DNA of 64,000 bases, taken from positions 22,137-86,136 of the forward strand of contig NZ_SMKX01000022.1 in NCBI RefSeq assembly GCF_004349055.1, given 5' to 3'. Source of the DNA: Kribbella antibiotica. Its GTDB lineage: Bacteria; Actinomycetota; Actinomycetes; Propionibacteriales; Kribbellaceae. The notes under the pieces are model-generated. The model worked only from the letters and a program-made list of their open reading frames with translations. It made no database searches and was not told where the DNA came from. This document shows positions 54,390 to 63,734 of the stretch, piece by piece. Position numbers and translations under genes: made by a program. Each line of letters starts with the position of its first letter. Within the stretch, counting starts at the first letter, position 1.

Positions 54390-55049
54390 TCAGGCATCGG
54401 ACAGTCGTCCCTCCGACGAGCGGGATGCGTACAGGCCTTGCTTCTGGGGCGGGGCGCTCAAGTTGCGGAAATCATCGAATGCTGTTGGCAGGATGGCCTC
54501 GAGCTCGTTGACGACAGACGCGATCTTCTGTTGGAGCGAGGGCTCGTCGAGTCGGCAGGGGACGAATCTGGTCAGCAGCATGTGCTGGCTGGATTCGGTG
54601 AGGCGGGCGACCAGTAGGGCGAGAACGAGATCGTTGTAGCTTTCGGTCGGCCATCTGCGAACGCCGACAGCGATGATGGCTTCGATGAGAGGTCCGTCGG
54701 CAACGCCCTGAAGACGCCATCGCGGTACAGCCGCGCTCCCGCTGTACGTCGGCGGTGGCCATCCGTCCATGGTGCCTTGAGGATCGTGTGATGTCTGCGC
54801 GAGTCCAGCCCCTGCTGCCAACTCCTGAACCCGTTGGAAGACGGGAGCTGAGAATGCTGATAGGACCTCGTAATAGCGAGTGTTGAGGTCTGCCTCGCCC
54901 GCGGTCGGCTGTGGAACGACGGCTGGGGGGAGCCGCGCGATCTGTTCGAGGTACTCGGTGTCGTGGCCTGAGCCGGCAGACTTGAAGGCGTCTTGAGCGA
55001 CGCTGATAAGCGAAGGGAGGAAGTTCAGTTCGGTGATCACGACGTCCAT
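54390..55049 (-). CDS. Protein of unknown function downstream of the nuclease operon
   Basis: A 219-residue soluble protein, mostly helical, without cysteine-rich or catalytic motifs (MDVVITELNFLPSLISVAQD; WPTESYNDLVLALLVARL). The ATG at 55049 lacks a good ribosome site. It lies on the same strand as the protease-nuclease operon but 373 bp downstream of it, with a terminator between, so it is likely separate. Confidence 0.5.
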   Translation of the reverse strand: MDVVITELNFLPSLISVAQDAFKSAGSGHDTEYLEQIARLPPAVVPQPTAGEADLNTRYYEVLSAFSAPVFQRVQELAAGAGLAQTSHDPQGTMDGWPPPTYSGSAAVPRWRLQGVADGPLIEAIIAVGVRRWPTESYNDLVLALLVARLTESSQHMLLTRFVPCRLDEPSLQQKIASVVNELEAILPTAFDDFRNLSAPPQKQGLYASRSSEGRLSDA

Positions 55050-55185
55050 GGAGCCATTGGCAGCGTAAGTGGCCGTCAGTAGCTGGTTTGCGGAGTTGGA
55101 AGCGACCTCGAGAGCGGAGGGCTGGAGGTGGAGCCTGTCGATGGTCGCGTGAAGTCTGGTAGTGCGGCGCGGGGGAAAGAAATAA

Positions 55186-55211
55186 GCTCCGGAAGTTGGT
55201 GCTTCCGGAGC
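55186..55211 (-). terminator. Strong hairpin in the 55050-55421 gap
   Basis: Perfect 10-bp stem GCTCCGGAAG / CTTCCGGAGC with a 6-nt loop, followed on the minus strand by TTATTTCTTTC. It is 211 bp after the stop of the nuclease gene and is best read as terminator of that operon. The rest of the 372-bp gap shows no gene. Confidence 0.7.
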
Positions 55212-55421
55212 CTTCGTTCTGCCCGAGGCCTATGTCGAGCTCATCCCGGTGTTTTAGATCGACGTACAACGTACGAGTCGCTGCTCTACCACGTACTCAC
55301 CGCCGTGGGTGGCGGCCAGATCGCGGCTCGGCAGCCGCAAATTGGCCGTGGAAGTGATGACTGCCATCTGACGAGCTTCACCACTTGGCTAATTCCTTTC
55401 CTGGAGGATGAGAGAGGCGAG

Positions 55422-57404
55422 TCAGGTGACGATCTGTTCGAAGGAATCCAGCGGGACGAACACCGGCTCGCGGGTGCTGACGGCCTCGTCGCCGATCCGC
55501 GCCTGGCCGAGTGGATCCGCGGGGATGTAAGCGGACAAGTCGTACCCGGTCGCGTCGGCGAGGTCGGCGATCGCGATCTGGAACGTGCGGTACGGACCGA
55601 GGACGAAACCTTCGACCGCTTCCACCCGCGACCGCTTCTCGAGCAGCTCGCGGATCATGTCCCCTTGGCTGAGCAGGTACGCCGTCGCGTGCAGCTTCTT
55701 ACCTCCACTCGCCGGCATCACCACCAGCTTCCAGAACTCCCGCGGGACGGGCAGTCCGTCGACGATCTCCGGATCGTCGGTGCGGAAGACCGGCCCGGTG
55801 AACACACACGTCTTGAAACCCTTGGTCCTGGCACTGTCGAGGATGTAGTTCTCCAGCCCCAGCCACAGCTGCCTGCCCTGGTTGAGTTGCGAGTGCTGGA
55901 GGGCCGCGTTGACGTAATGGAAGGTGTCCGCATTGGCGTCCTTCGCCAGCTGGGTCGCGTCGTTGATGCTTGTCGCCGCTACGTCCCAGTTCGGGTCTTC
56001 GCGCCGGACCATGTGGCCGCGGTCAATCTGGGGATCGCTGTAGTCGGCCTGGCTGAGCTGGATGTCCGCGGGGATCCGCTTGTCGGCGAACCACTTGTCG
56101 CGGGTGCGCTTGATCCGCACCGAGTGCTCACCGTCGATGTTGACCGCGGTCATCAACGGCTGCTTGCGGTCCGCACGGTACTTGACGCCGAAATGCGTGT
56201 AGCGCAGCTCGAACGGCTGGTCGGGTACTTCGTCACTCGGCTGTGCGAGCGTCGCCTCCGTCGCGGCATCGAGGACGGGCCACGGCGCGGCCAGCTTCTT
56301 GCCGAGGAACCGCGGGTCGTACCCCTCTCGTCCGGCGAAGAACGTGGCCGCGTGGGCCCCGTCCGCCGCCTCCGTCGGTGCCTTCTCGACCGGGCCCCGG
56401 GCCCGGCCCACCGGCCGCTCACCGGCCAGCAACCGCCTCAGCGTGCCGACGCCGACAGCATTGTTCTGTACGCCGTATTGTCCGGAGAAGTGCAGTCCGA
56501 CCACGCGCTTGTTCTCCAGGCTGATCAGTGGGGAACCGGAGTTGCCGCCCAGACTGGTGCAGTCGTGGCTCAGGGCCTGCCCACCGCCGAGCGCCTGCAT
56601 GACGAACCCGGGCGCGAACCGCTTCACATCGAAGATGCCCTGGAAATAGCGGGCCTGGTCGTTCTTGTCGTTCCGAGAGTCGTAGGCCGGGTACCCGATC
56701 AGCGCAACGCGCTGGTCGCTCTCCGCCTCCTCGTCGGCCAGCGGCAGTGCGGACGGCAGATCGGGCTCACCCTCGATCCGGAGCAGCGCGACGTCCGGCG
56801 ACGCGTCGTCGGCGAGGTAGATGATCTTGGTGACCAGGATCGGTGTCGCGTCGCCGGGGTTGGAGTGGACCTCTTCCTTGAAGTCGAGCCGAGCCTTGTA
56901 CAGGATCCCGGCCGGCGAGCGCAGGAAGACGCCGCTGCCGTCGGCCACCCGGGCAGCGACCAGCTTGGCGACGTGCCGGTTGGTGGCGACGACACGGCTG
57001 GTGGCGGTCGGCTCGTCGATCACCCAGCCGGTGCCGCCCCACTCCATGTCGTGGTTGACGAACTCCACCCGCCCGACGGACTTCACGAACGGCTCGACGC
57101 CCTTGATCAGCACGTCGGTACCGGCATCGAATTCGGGCAGCGGCTGCAACACCACCTCGTCGTTCTCGATCAGCAACGGCGGCCGCCCGAACCGCCGTAC
57201 TATCGCCTCCAGCGGATCGAGGGAAAGCACACTCTCCAGGTCGTCGCCTTTGTCGAGCAGCTCCGCATCCTGCTCCGACACCAGCACCGGCGGAACCTCA
57301 CCGGCGGCGATCGCCTGCGCAATCACCTCCCGCAAAGCGGGATTCTGCAGCCTCTCCTCAACCCGGGCCCGTCGTACAGCCTCGTGCTGCGTTTCGTCTG
57401 GCAT
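55422..57404 (-). CDS. Trypsin-like protease fused to a NucA-type DNA/RNA nuclease
   Basis: A 660-residue protein. Residues 1-105 are helical (VEERLQNPALREVIAQAI). The trypsin-like domain at about 110-325 has the triad H144 (ATNRHVAKL), D204 (SPDVALLRI) and S289 (GGNSGSP). The nuclease domain at about 400-650 has the beta-beta-alpha metal motif DRGHMVRRED with H464, followed by FHYVNAALQ, which matches the NucA/endonuclease G core. No secretion signal, so both act in the cytoplasm unless gated. The ATG at 57404 is preceded by AGGGGGAAGG. I infer an effector whose nuclease is released or armed by proteolysis. It is last in an operon with a STAND NTPase. Confidence 0.88.
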   Translation of the reverse strand: MPDETQHEAVRRARVEERLQNPALREVIAQAIAAGEVPPVLVSEQDAELLDKGDDLESVLSLDPLEAIVRRFGRPPLLIENDEVVLQPLPEFDAGTDVLIKGVEPFVKSVGRVEFVNHDMEWGGTGWVIDEPTATSRVVATNRHVAKLVAARVADGSGVFLRSPAGILYKARLDFKEEVHSNPGDATPILVTKIIYLADDASPDVALLRIEGEPDLPSALPLADEEAESDQRVALIGYPAYDSRNDKNDQARYFQGIFDVKRFAPGFVMQALGGGQALSHDCTSLGGNSGSPLISLENKRVVGLHFSGQYGVQNNAVGVGTLRRLLAGERPVGRARGPVEKAPTEAADGAHAATFFAGREGYDPRFLGKKLAAPWPVLDAATEATLAQPSDEVPDQPFELRYTHFGVKYRADRKQPLMTAVNIDGEHSVRIKRTRDKWFADKRIPADIQLSQADYSDPQIDRGHMVRREDPNWDVAATSINDATQLAKDANADTFHYVNAALQHSQLNQGRQLWLGLENYILDSARTKGFKTCVFTGPVFRTDDPEIVDGLPVPREFWKLVVMPASGGKKLHATAYLLSQGDMIRELLEKRSRVEAVEGFVLGPYRTFQIAIADLADATGYDLSAYIPADPLGQARIGDEAVSTREPVFVPLDSFEQIVT

Positions 57405-57417
57405 TGCCCTTCCCCCT

Positions 57418-60400
57418 CTAGATCCTGTAACGCCGCCTTTGCAGCAGCACTGCCACCCCTGGCACGAACGCACTCGGCAGGTAGCGCCGCAGAAGCACCT
57501 CCGCCGCACCCGTCACGTCATGCCGATCCCGCGCGGCCTGAGTCGCGTCGGCAAACACCTTCGGTGCCCGTCGTTCGAGCAGCCCGAGTACGTCGTCAGC
57601 CGTGAACCCCGGGCACCACGCCTCGAGCTGCGCCTTGGCCGCCCCGTACTGATCCGGCCCGTCCTGCAACGCCGCCAACCGATCCACGATGGACACGTCC
57701 ACCGCCCGCGCCCAGTTTCTTGGCTTGGTCTTCGACCCGTAGGACCACGATGCAGCAGTCGTACGCCGCCACCGCTCAGCAGCCATCCCCACCAGCCGCA
57801 GATCAGGGTCCTCATGGAGGTACGCCGCAGCCCCGACCGCCTCCGCCAGCAGCCCCAGATCAGTCAGCACCTGCAACGCCTGGGCCGTCCCATAGTTGTG
57901 CCACGGCTGAGAACCTTGCGGTGCAAGGAATCCCAGTACATCGAGCCCTTCCGCAACAGACGTCATCCACGCGCCGACGTATTGGTGATCCGGCAGCTGG
58001 CTCATCGTGCTGACCAGATCGGCGAACGGCGACAACACCGCGAACGACCGCGCCGCCAGAACCGACGCCTCAGCCCTCCCGAGATCCACCGGACCGGTCT
58101 GCCCGGTGATGCGCTCCCATCCGAGGGAGTCGCCGGGGGATGAGGCGGCGACCCGTTGTTCCCACCAGGCCGCGGCGTTGCCGGCCGCGTCGTACCACTT
58201 GCCTGTCCGCTCAACCTCGATCCCGGCCCGATGCAACGCGAACCGCAGCGCCCCACCGACACCGGCCGCTGTCGACTCGAGCCCGAGCCTCAGCACATTC
58301 CGGCCGCCCTCCGGGTCCTCGACGAGGGCTTGGACGCAGGCGTCGAAGTCGAACTCACCACCCATCTCCAGCAGGCACATCAGGTCGATGAAGGGCAGGC
58401 TCGCCGCCGGCGTGAACGGATGAGTCCCCCTTACTCGCACCCAGCCGCCGTGCCGGGCCAGCAGGTTGCGGGCTTCGCGCCAGCGGCCGGAGCGCCAGAG
58501 GAACGTGATGGCCGGGATTGCGTCCGGGCCGGTCGGGTCGAAGGACGCGTCGGCGTACGCGCGGTCGTAGATGTAGTTGGCCTCCGGCCAGTCCGAGCGC
58601 TCGTTCATCGCGCGCAGTTCGGCGACCGCGTTCGGGTCCAGCGCTCGGCCTCGTGCGGTCCGCTCACCGCGGTAGCTGGTCGACCGTTCGCCTTGGCTCA
58701 GGAGTACGACGTCCTGCGCTGCCTTCGGGAGTTCCGCAATCGTCGTCGGGTCCAACTGCGCGAGTACCGCGGGGTCGATCGGGGGTACTGCGGACCGACG
58801 GCGCATCAGTTGGAGTTGGTGATACGCCGACTCGACCGCAGACCAGGTCTCCGGGCGCGCCCCGAACCACTTCGCCGCAGCTCGGTCGATGCGTGCCGCC
58901 TTCGCCGGACCCGCGTCGTACAGGAGTGGCAAGAGCACGGATCGCATGTCGGTGCGATGCCGCACGAAGCCGCCGATCGCAGGTTCGACCAGCCAGTGCT
59001 GATTCGCGAGTGTCTCGAACAGCTCGTCCGCCTGCGCGACCGTCAGTCGCTTGAGCCCCACCTGCGGACCGACGACGTCGCGGATCACCTCGGCGTTGAT
59101 CAGCCGGACGACCAGCCCTGGAACCGCCAGCTTCTTCAGAGCCTCGTCGTCGAGCCGAGACAGGATGAAGCGGTACAGGTAGGGCACCGCGAGCTCACCC
59201 CGGCCGCGCGCCTTCGGCAGATCCTGGGTCCCGTGCTCGTTCGCGAACTTCGCCGCCAACCGCAGCGCCAGCGGATTCCCGTCGGCGATGATCCGGAGGT
59301 CCGCCCACGACTCCGGGTCGACATCGAGCCGCTCCAGCAGGTGATCGGCGCTGTCGGCATCCAGACCGGTCAACGGGATCTGGTCCCCGACGTACGGACT
59401 CGTACGGTTCAGCGCTCCACCTCGTCCGGCACCGACGATCGCGATGGGGACGTTGAGGACGGTGGCGAGTTGGTCCAGCCAGCTGAACAGCCGGACGGGA
59501 TGGGTCTCGCCACGGGCCCGCAGTACCTCCAGCGTGTCCAGCGTCAGGAAGATCCGGCGCGGTGGACTACTGAGCGCGTTCGCAAGCACGGGACCCAGTT
59601 CTTCGGGCACCCGCTCCTGTCCCTCGCCTTTGAGTAAGGGCGCACTGGCCACCCGTTCCCGCGCTTGCTTGATGGGTTGCTCGGAACCGGGAAGTTGCGC
59701 CGACACCTGCCGGGCGAACTCCAGCGTCAGCCCGGCGGAGTCCAGTACGTCGAGGCCGGCTCGATCGAAGTCGAATCGAACCACGATCCACTCGTCGTCG
59801 CGTCGAAGCAGGGTCGCGGCAACCTCCTCGAGCAGCGCCGACTTCCCGATCCCCGGCAGACCGTCGACGTACAGCGCCGAGGCTGGTCGTCCGGCAACCG
59901 CACTGCCGAGCCAGCGCACGATCCGATCGATCTCTGCCTGACGTCCGAAGAACCCGCGGTTCTGGTCGGTGGACGCGACAAGATCGAGATGGGTGAGCGC
60001 CGCGTTGACCCGGGGCACCTGCTCGTACTGCGGCGCGAGCGGCCCGGCCCGGCCGAGCCCGAGAGCAACCCGCTCGAGCAACTCGCGGTCCGTGTCGTCA
60101 CGCACCGCCGCTGCGATGGCCTCGCCGGCGAAGATCCCGACTTCCGAGATCGCGCACAGCAGATCGTCGGTTGCTTGATCCGGCTCCTTCTCCCAGCGCC
60201 AGGCGACCGCGCTCTGCACCCGGCCGTCGGCCGCGAGACCGTTCAGGATCCGCCGCCGTTCGGCGGTGCGCATCAGCCACTGGCCGGTGACGGCGGACAG
60301 GACCGTGTCACAGGCCTGCGAGAGACCGGCTGCGATCGCGGTGAGCTCGCTCGGACCGGCTGTGTGCACCTGATCGATGCTGCGCAGCGCCTGGACCGGA

Positions 60401-60513
60401 TCGAACGGACCGGACAGGGCGGCGTACACCCGGGCCTGGTCGATGCCTTGAGCAACGATCGGCGGTTGCTCTGCGACCGCTCGCTTCGGCAGCACCTCGT
60501 CGTACTGGGTCAT
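57418..60513 (-). CDS. STAND-family NTPase with helical repeats
   Basis: A 1031-residue protein. Residues 1-170 are helical and unassigned. The NACHT/NB-ARC-like core starts at FFGRQAEIDRIVRWL (188-202), with Walker A GLPGIGKSA (218-226), Walker B IFLTLDTLEVL and sensor VGAGRGG. Winged-helix and long helical repeats (ARD/TPR-like) fill the rest. STAND proteins are intracellular sensors that oligomerise with ATP and trigger effectors. The ATG overlaps the upstream protease stop by four bases, and the effector nuclease starts 14 bases downstream, consistent with a sensor-effector pair. Confidence 0.82.
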   Translation of the reverse strand: MTQYDEVLPKRAVAEQPPIVAQGIDQARVYAALSGPFDPVQALRSIDQVHTAGPSELTAIAAGLSQACDTVLSAVTGQWLMRTAERRRILNGLAADGRVQSAVAWRWEKEPDQATDDLLCAISEVGIFAGEAIAAAVRDDTDRELLERVALGLGRAGPLAPQYEQVPRVNAALTHLDLVASTDQNRGFFGRQAEIDRIVRWLGSAVAGRPASALYVDGLPGIGKSALLEEVAATLLRRDDEWIVVRFDFDRAGLDVLDSAGLTLEFARQVSAQLPGSEQPIKQARERVASAPLLKGEGQERVPEELGPVLANALSSPPRRIFLTLDTLEVLRARGETHPVRLFSWLDQLATVLNVPIAIVGAGRGGALNRTSPYVGDQIPLTGLDADSADHLLERLDVDPESWADLRIIADGNPLALRLAAKFANEHGTQDLPKARGRGELAVPYLYRFILSRLDDEALKKLAVPGLVVRLINAEVIRDVVGPQVGLKRLTVAQADELFETLANQHWLVEPAIGGFVRHRTDMRSVLLPLLYDAGPAKAARIDRAAAKWFGARPETWSAVESAYHQLQLMRRRSAVPPIDPAVLAQLDPTTIAELPKAAQDVVLLSQGERSTSYRGERTARGRALDPNAVAELRAMNERSDWPEANYIYDRAYADASFDPTGPDAIPAITFLWRSGRWREARNLLARHGGWVRVRGTHPFTPAASLPFIDLMCLLEMGGEFDFDACVQALVEDPEGGRNVLRLGLESTAAGVGGALRFALHRAGIEVERTGKWYDAAGNAAAWWEQRVAASSPGDSLGWERITGQTGPVDLGRAEASVLAARSFAVLSPFADLVSTMSQLPDHQYVGAWMTSVAEGLDVLGFLAPQGSQPWHNYGTAQALQVLTDLGLLAEAVGAAAYLHEDPDLRLVGMAAERWRRTTAASWSYGSKTKPRNWARAVDVSIVDRLAALQDGPDQYGAAKAQLEAWCPGFTADDVLGLLERRAPKVFADATQAARDRHDVTGAAEVLLRRYLPSAFVPGVAVLLQRRRYRI

Positions 60514-62270
60514 GGCGTTTCTCCGAGCGCACGCAGGAGTGTCAGGTACGGCTGCAGCCTGTCGACCACTGTGCCGAGATCCTTCGCCGCATACCGCTCG
60601 TTGAACGGGACAAAACCTTGGAGCGCGATGTCGGCCTGACTGTTGATCACGACTGGATCAGCCGCCTCGGTGAGCTCGGTCGCAGCCCGGGTCAGGCAGT
60701 CCTTCAGATCCGCCCGCGTGAACCCGCCGAGGTAGTCGACGACCAGCCCGGCCGGGCCGTCACCGCCGGCGACATCGGGCGTGGCGAACTCGAGCCCGCC
60801 CAGCCGCACGGTCTCGAGACCGGCGACGACGACCCGAACCTGCGGCAACGTCAGGCACGCCGCGATGAACCCTTCCAGATGCAGCCGGACCGGGTCCGAC
60901 ATCCGGCCGGACGGGCCGTCGAAGAAGAACCACACTGTTCGTCCCAGCTTCGAGGCTGCCTCGTTCACAGCGAGCGCGAGCCGGGCAGCCCGGTCCCGTG
61001 CCGCTGCCTCCGGAGCTGCCTGGACCGGATCTACCCCACCCGGCGACGGCGGCTCGATGACCGCGAGTCCGGAGGCCTCGACGCGTTGCGTGATGTCCAG
61101 CATCAGGTCGGGCACCGCGTCTCCGACGGGTACCCGGACGGCGAACTGCGCGCCGCCTTGCCGAAGCAGCAGTTCGTCGAGAATGCGGTACGAGAAGCCA
61201 AGACCGGTCTCGTCGTCGTCGGTCCGCTTCACCCTGATCCCACGGACGCGAGTACTGCTCTTGCTCGCCTCGGCAACGCTTCGGACGAAGAGGTCCCGGC
61301 CGATGACGAGGCGGTCACTCCGTCCGTCCAGGTGCCAGAGCTCGGTCGGTGAGATGTCCTTCTGGATCAGCCCGGCGACGGCGTCGAGGAAGAGGTACGC
61401 CGGAACGAACCGTCCGTACTTGCCCTTGTCTGTCTTGCCCTGATGCAGCCCGAAGAACTCGAACCGATCGTTGAAGCAGGCGCCGCCGGACGAACCGCCC
61501 GCAGTCTTGACGTCGTGCCGCAGGCGGACGCTGACGCCCCGGATCTTCCAGGTCGTCCCGTCGCCCAGCCCTTCGTCCACCCCGGCCGGAAAATCGAGCA
61601 GGTACAGCTTCATCCGCGACGTCGCGGGCGGCGCGGTCGGCGGCATCCGGACGAACCCGAGGTGCCGCGCGGCCGGCTTGCGCAGGGTGAGCAGGGCGAC
61701 ATCGTGACGATTCAGTACGTCGGCATCCTGTCGCGGGGCGATGCTCTTCCACTCGTCGGCGCCGCACGGCGACTCGAACGACGGCGGGATCGCGGCCTCG
61801 TGGGTGCTCTTGTCAGACAGCACCACCGTCACCTGCGGCGGTGGGCTCTCCACGATCCCTGGGCCCTCGCGCCGGACCACGTGCCACGTCGTGAGCACCA
61901 GCCCTGGACCGACCAGGCAGCCAGAACCCGCGAACCGGTTGTCCACCTCGATCCGGCACCGGAAGCTCTTCGCCCGTTCCAGGAAGTGGTGCATACCCTC
62001 GATGTTGATCCGCCCGGCGCCGGCCGCCGTACCGTCGATCTCCACTCCACGGGCCCGCAGCGCCTCACCGAAGGCGTCGAGAAGCTCGAGGCCGCGAAGC
62101 TGAATGATGCACTGCTCGGCGGCATCTTTGCCGAGGAACGCTGCCACCGCCCCGATGGAGGCAAGGTTCAGCGGATTGGCGACGTCCTGCTGGATCGCCG
62201 CCAATGCCTCGTCGGCGACCGCCGGGTGGGTCTTGATGATCTCGATGAGCTCGGCTTCGTCCCACGACAT
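60510..62270 (-). CDS. Trypsin-like serine protease with N-terminal helical (EAD-like) domain
   Basis: A 586-residue protein. Residues 1-80 form a small helical domain (DEAELIEIIKTHPAVADEAL), similar in size and place to effector-associated domains of bacterial conflict systems. The protease domain at about 90-305 has the triad H130 (VLTTWHVVRR), D190 (NRHDVALLTL) and S261 (GGSSGGACF). The C-terminal 220 residues are an alpha/beta domain (FDGPSGRMSDPV; VRVVVAGLETVRLGG), commonly found after such proteases in actinomycetes. It could recruit partners. GGGAGG precedes the ATG. Probably the middle step of a proteolytic cascade. Confidence 0.82.
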   Translation of the reverse strand: MSWDEAELIEIIKTHPAVADEALAAIQQDVANPLNLASIGAVAAFLGKDAAEQCIIQLRGLELLDAFGEALRARGVEIDGTAAGAGRINIEGMHHFLERAKSFRCRIEVDNRFAGSGCLVGPGLVLTTWHVVRREGPGIVESPPPQVTVVLSDKSTHEAAIPPSFESPCGADEWKSIAPRQDADVLNRHDVALLTLRKPAARHLGFVRMPPTAPPATSRMKLYLLDFPAGVDEGLGDGTTWKIRGVSVRLRHDVKTAGGSSGGACFNDRFEFFGLHQGKTDKGKYGRFVPAYLFLDAVAGLIQKDISPTELWHLDGRSDRLVIGRDLFVRSVAEASKSSTRVRGIRVKRTDDDETGLGFSYRILDELLLRQGGAQFAVRVPVGDAVPDLMLDITQRVEASGLAVIEPPSPGGVDPVQAAPEAAARDRAARLALAVNEAASKLGRTVWFFFDGPSGRMSDPVRLHLEGFIAACLTLPQVRVVVAGLETVRLGGLEFATPDVAGGDGPAGLVVDYLGGFTRADLKDCLTRAATELTEAADPVVINSQADIALQGFVPFNERYAAKDLGTVVDRLQPYLTLLRALGETP

Positions 62271-62297
62271 GGGAAGGCCTCCCTGTCCATTCCGTGG

Positions 62298-63734
62298 CTA
62301 GGCAGGGCGGGCCAGCCAGGCCGGCGTACGACCGGGCGCATAGCGCTCGTACCGGTCCCGGAGTCTGCGGTTGTTCTTGTTTCCGGGATCGCCGAACCCG
62401 AGGAAACGCAGAGCGTTGCCGCCCATGAAGTCGTCGGCCGGACCCGATCCGAGCTTGTCCCGGTAGAGGTCGCGGTACGTGCTCAGGAACTTCTCCCACT
62501 CCGGGTAGATCGCGAGCATGAACCAGTCGCTGCCGTACATCAGCCGTTTGCCCATCACCGCGGTCGCGGGCCGGCCGAACATGTCGTGCAGCCGGTCGAG
62601 GTACGGCCCGGACAGCGTGCGCTCATGAATCTTGTGATCGCCGACGTCGGCGTACAGGAACTCGAACTGCGCGGCTGCGTTCGCGATCTGCCAGATCCAG
62701 GCGTTCGGGTGCTCGACTGCGTGGGCGCCACCGAAATGACCGAGGTTCACATGCAGACCGGCGTACTTGCCGAGGACATCGAGCCAGCCGCCGGGGCCGG
62801 CCAGACCAGCGGCCTGGTACGCCGGGCTGGCGTACTGCGAGTTGTTGCAATGTGCCGTGATCGGCACCTGCTCGTCCTTGCACCACGTGTAGAACTCATC
62901 GAGTACGTCGTTGAGCGCCTCGGCCTCCTCGGCGGTCACATCGCCGACGGCCACGTTGTGCAGCGGACGGAATCCCATCGGCGGATAGAGCTTCACGCCG
63001 ACGAACCCGAACCGGGTCACCGCGTCCTTCACGATGGCCAGCGGGGTGTCGATGTCACCGGCCCGCCGCGACCGCACCTCGTGGCGCGGATCGAATCCGA
63101 CGAACGGATGCACCCGCGCCATGGTCGGCCAAGGCAGCTGTCCGAGCATGCTCAGTCGACTGATCTGCTCCTGCAGAATGACCTGCTCCCGAATCGTGGT
63201 CTTCGCCTGGTCACCAAGCGCCGTTCCCAGATCGACGAGCATCGGGCAGAACAGATCCACCTCTGGATAGGTGGAAGTCAGCACCCCCGTGAGATCCAGC
63301 CGGGACTTCGTGAACAGCTTCGCCCACGTCACCGCTCGCCGCACGGCCTTCGCAGCGTCGAACAGCCCCTCCTCGATCCCGGCGTCAGTCTCAGCGAGCT
63401 CCTGCCCGGCACGCCGTACCAGCTCCGGGTTGCGCTGCAGCAACTCAGTCAGCTCCGCATCAACCTCGACCCCGAGCTGATCAACCGGATCAATCAAACG
63501 CTCCGCCGGTTCCAGCCCCTCCAACCCGTCCCCGAACGTGCTCCCCCCAAGCAACGAATCAAGCCGAGCCTTCTCCTCGGCAAACCCCGGGGCCCCCTTC
63601 TGCACCACAGCATCAAGTAGGGCAGCAACCGCGCCACTCCCCACGGCGTCGTGCAGCCCCACATGCCGGACAAACCCTCGAACCGGCAGATCGTCCCCGT
63701 TGAAGTTGTGACAATGCACATCCACCACAGGCAT
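62298..63734 (-). CDS. Amidohydrolase-superfamily metal-dependent hydrolase
   Basis: A 478-residue protein with the TIM-barrel amidohydrolase metal signature. HxH is at residues 7-9 (DVHCHNF), a probable metal-bridging Lys is in GVKLYPP, a later His is in TAHCNN, and the last-strand Asp is in YGSDWF. The superfamily hydrolyses C-N or C-C bonds; relatives of this size include amidohydrolase 2 decarboxylases. ATG at 63734 has GGGAGGG upstream; the in-frame bases above it are not used. It is first in the operon with the two proteases and the STAND NTPase, 27 bp before the EAD-like protease. Its role there is unknown, possibly metabolite sensing or signalling. Confidence 0.78.
   Translation of the reverse strand: MPVVDVHCHNFNGDDLPVRGFVRHVGLHDAVGSGAVAALLDAVVQKGAPGFAEEKARLDSLLGGSTFGDGLEGLEPAERLIDPVDQLGVEVDAELTELLQRNPELVRRAGQELAETDAGIEEGLFDAAKAVRRAVTWAKLFTKSRLDLTGVLTSTYPEVDLFCPMLVDLGTALGDQAKTTIREQVILQEQISRLSMLGQLPWPTMARVHPFVGFDPRHEVRSRRAGDIDTPLAIVKDAVTRFGFVGVKLYPPMGFRPLHNVAVGDVTAEEAEALNDVLDEFYTWCKDEQVPITAHCNNSQYASPAYQAAGLAGPGGWLDVLGKYAGLHVNLGHFGGAHAVEHPNAWIWQIANAAAQFEFLYADVGDHKIHERTLSGPYLDRLHDMFGRPATAVMGKRLMYGSDWFMLAIYPEWEKFLSTYRDLYRDKLGSGPADDFMGGNALRFLGFGDPGNKNNRRLRDRYERYAPGRTPAWLARPA

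Noticed and set aside
55128..57605. An 825-codon open frame on the plus strand over the nuclease gene
   Set aside because: It is an antisense shadow of the GC-rich protease-nuclease gene, with low-complexity composition and no domain.
61443..63620. A 725-codon plus-strand open frame over the protease and amidohydrolase genes
   Set aside because: Antisense shadow; the minus-strand genes carry clear catalytic motifs.
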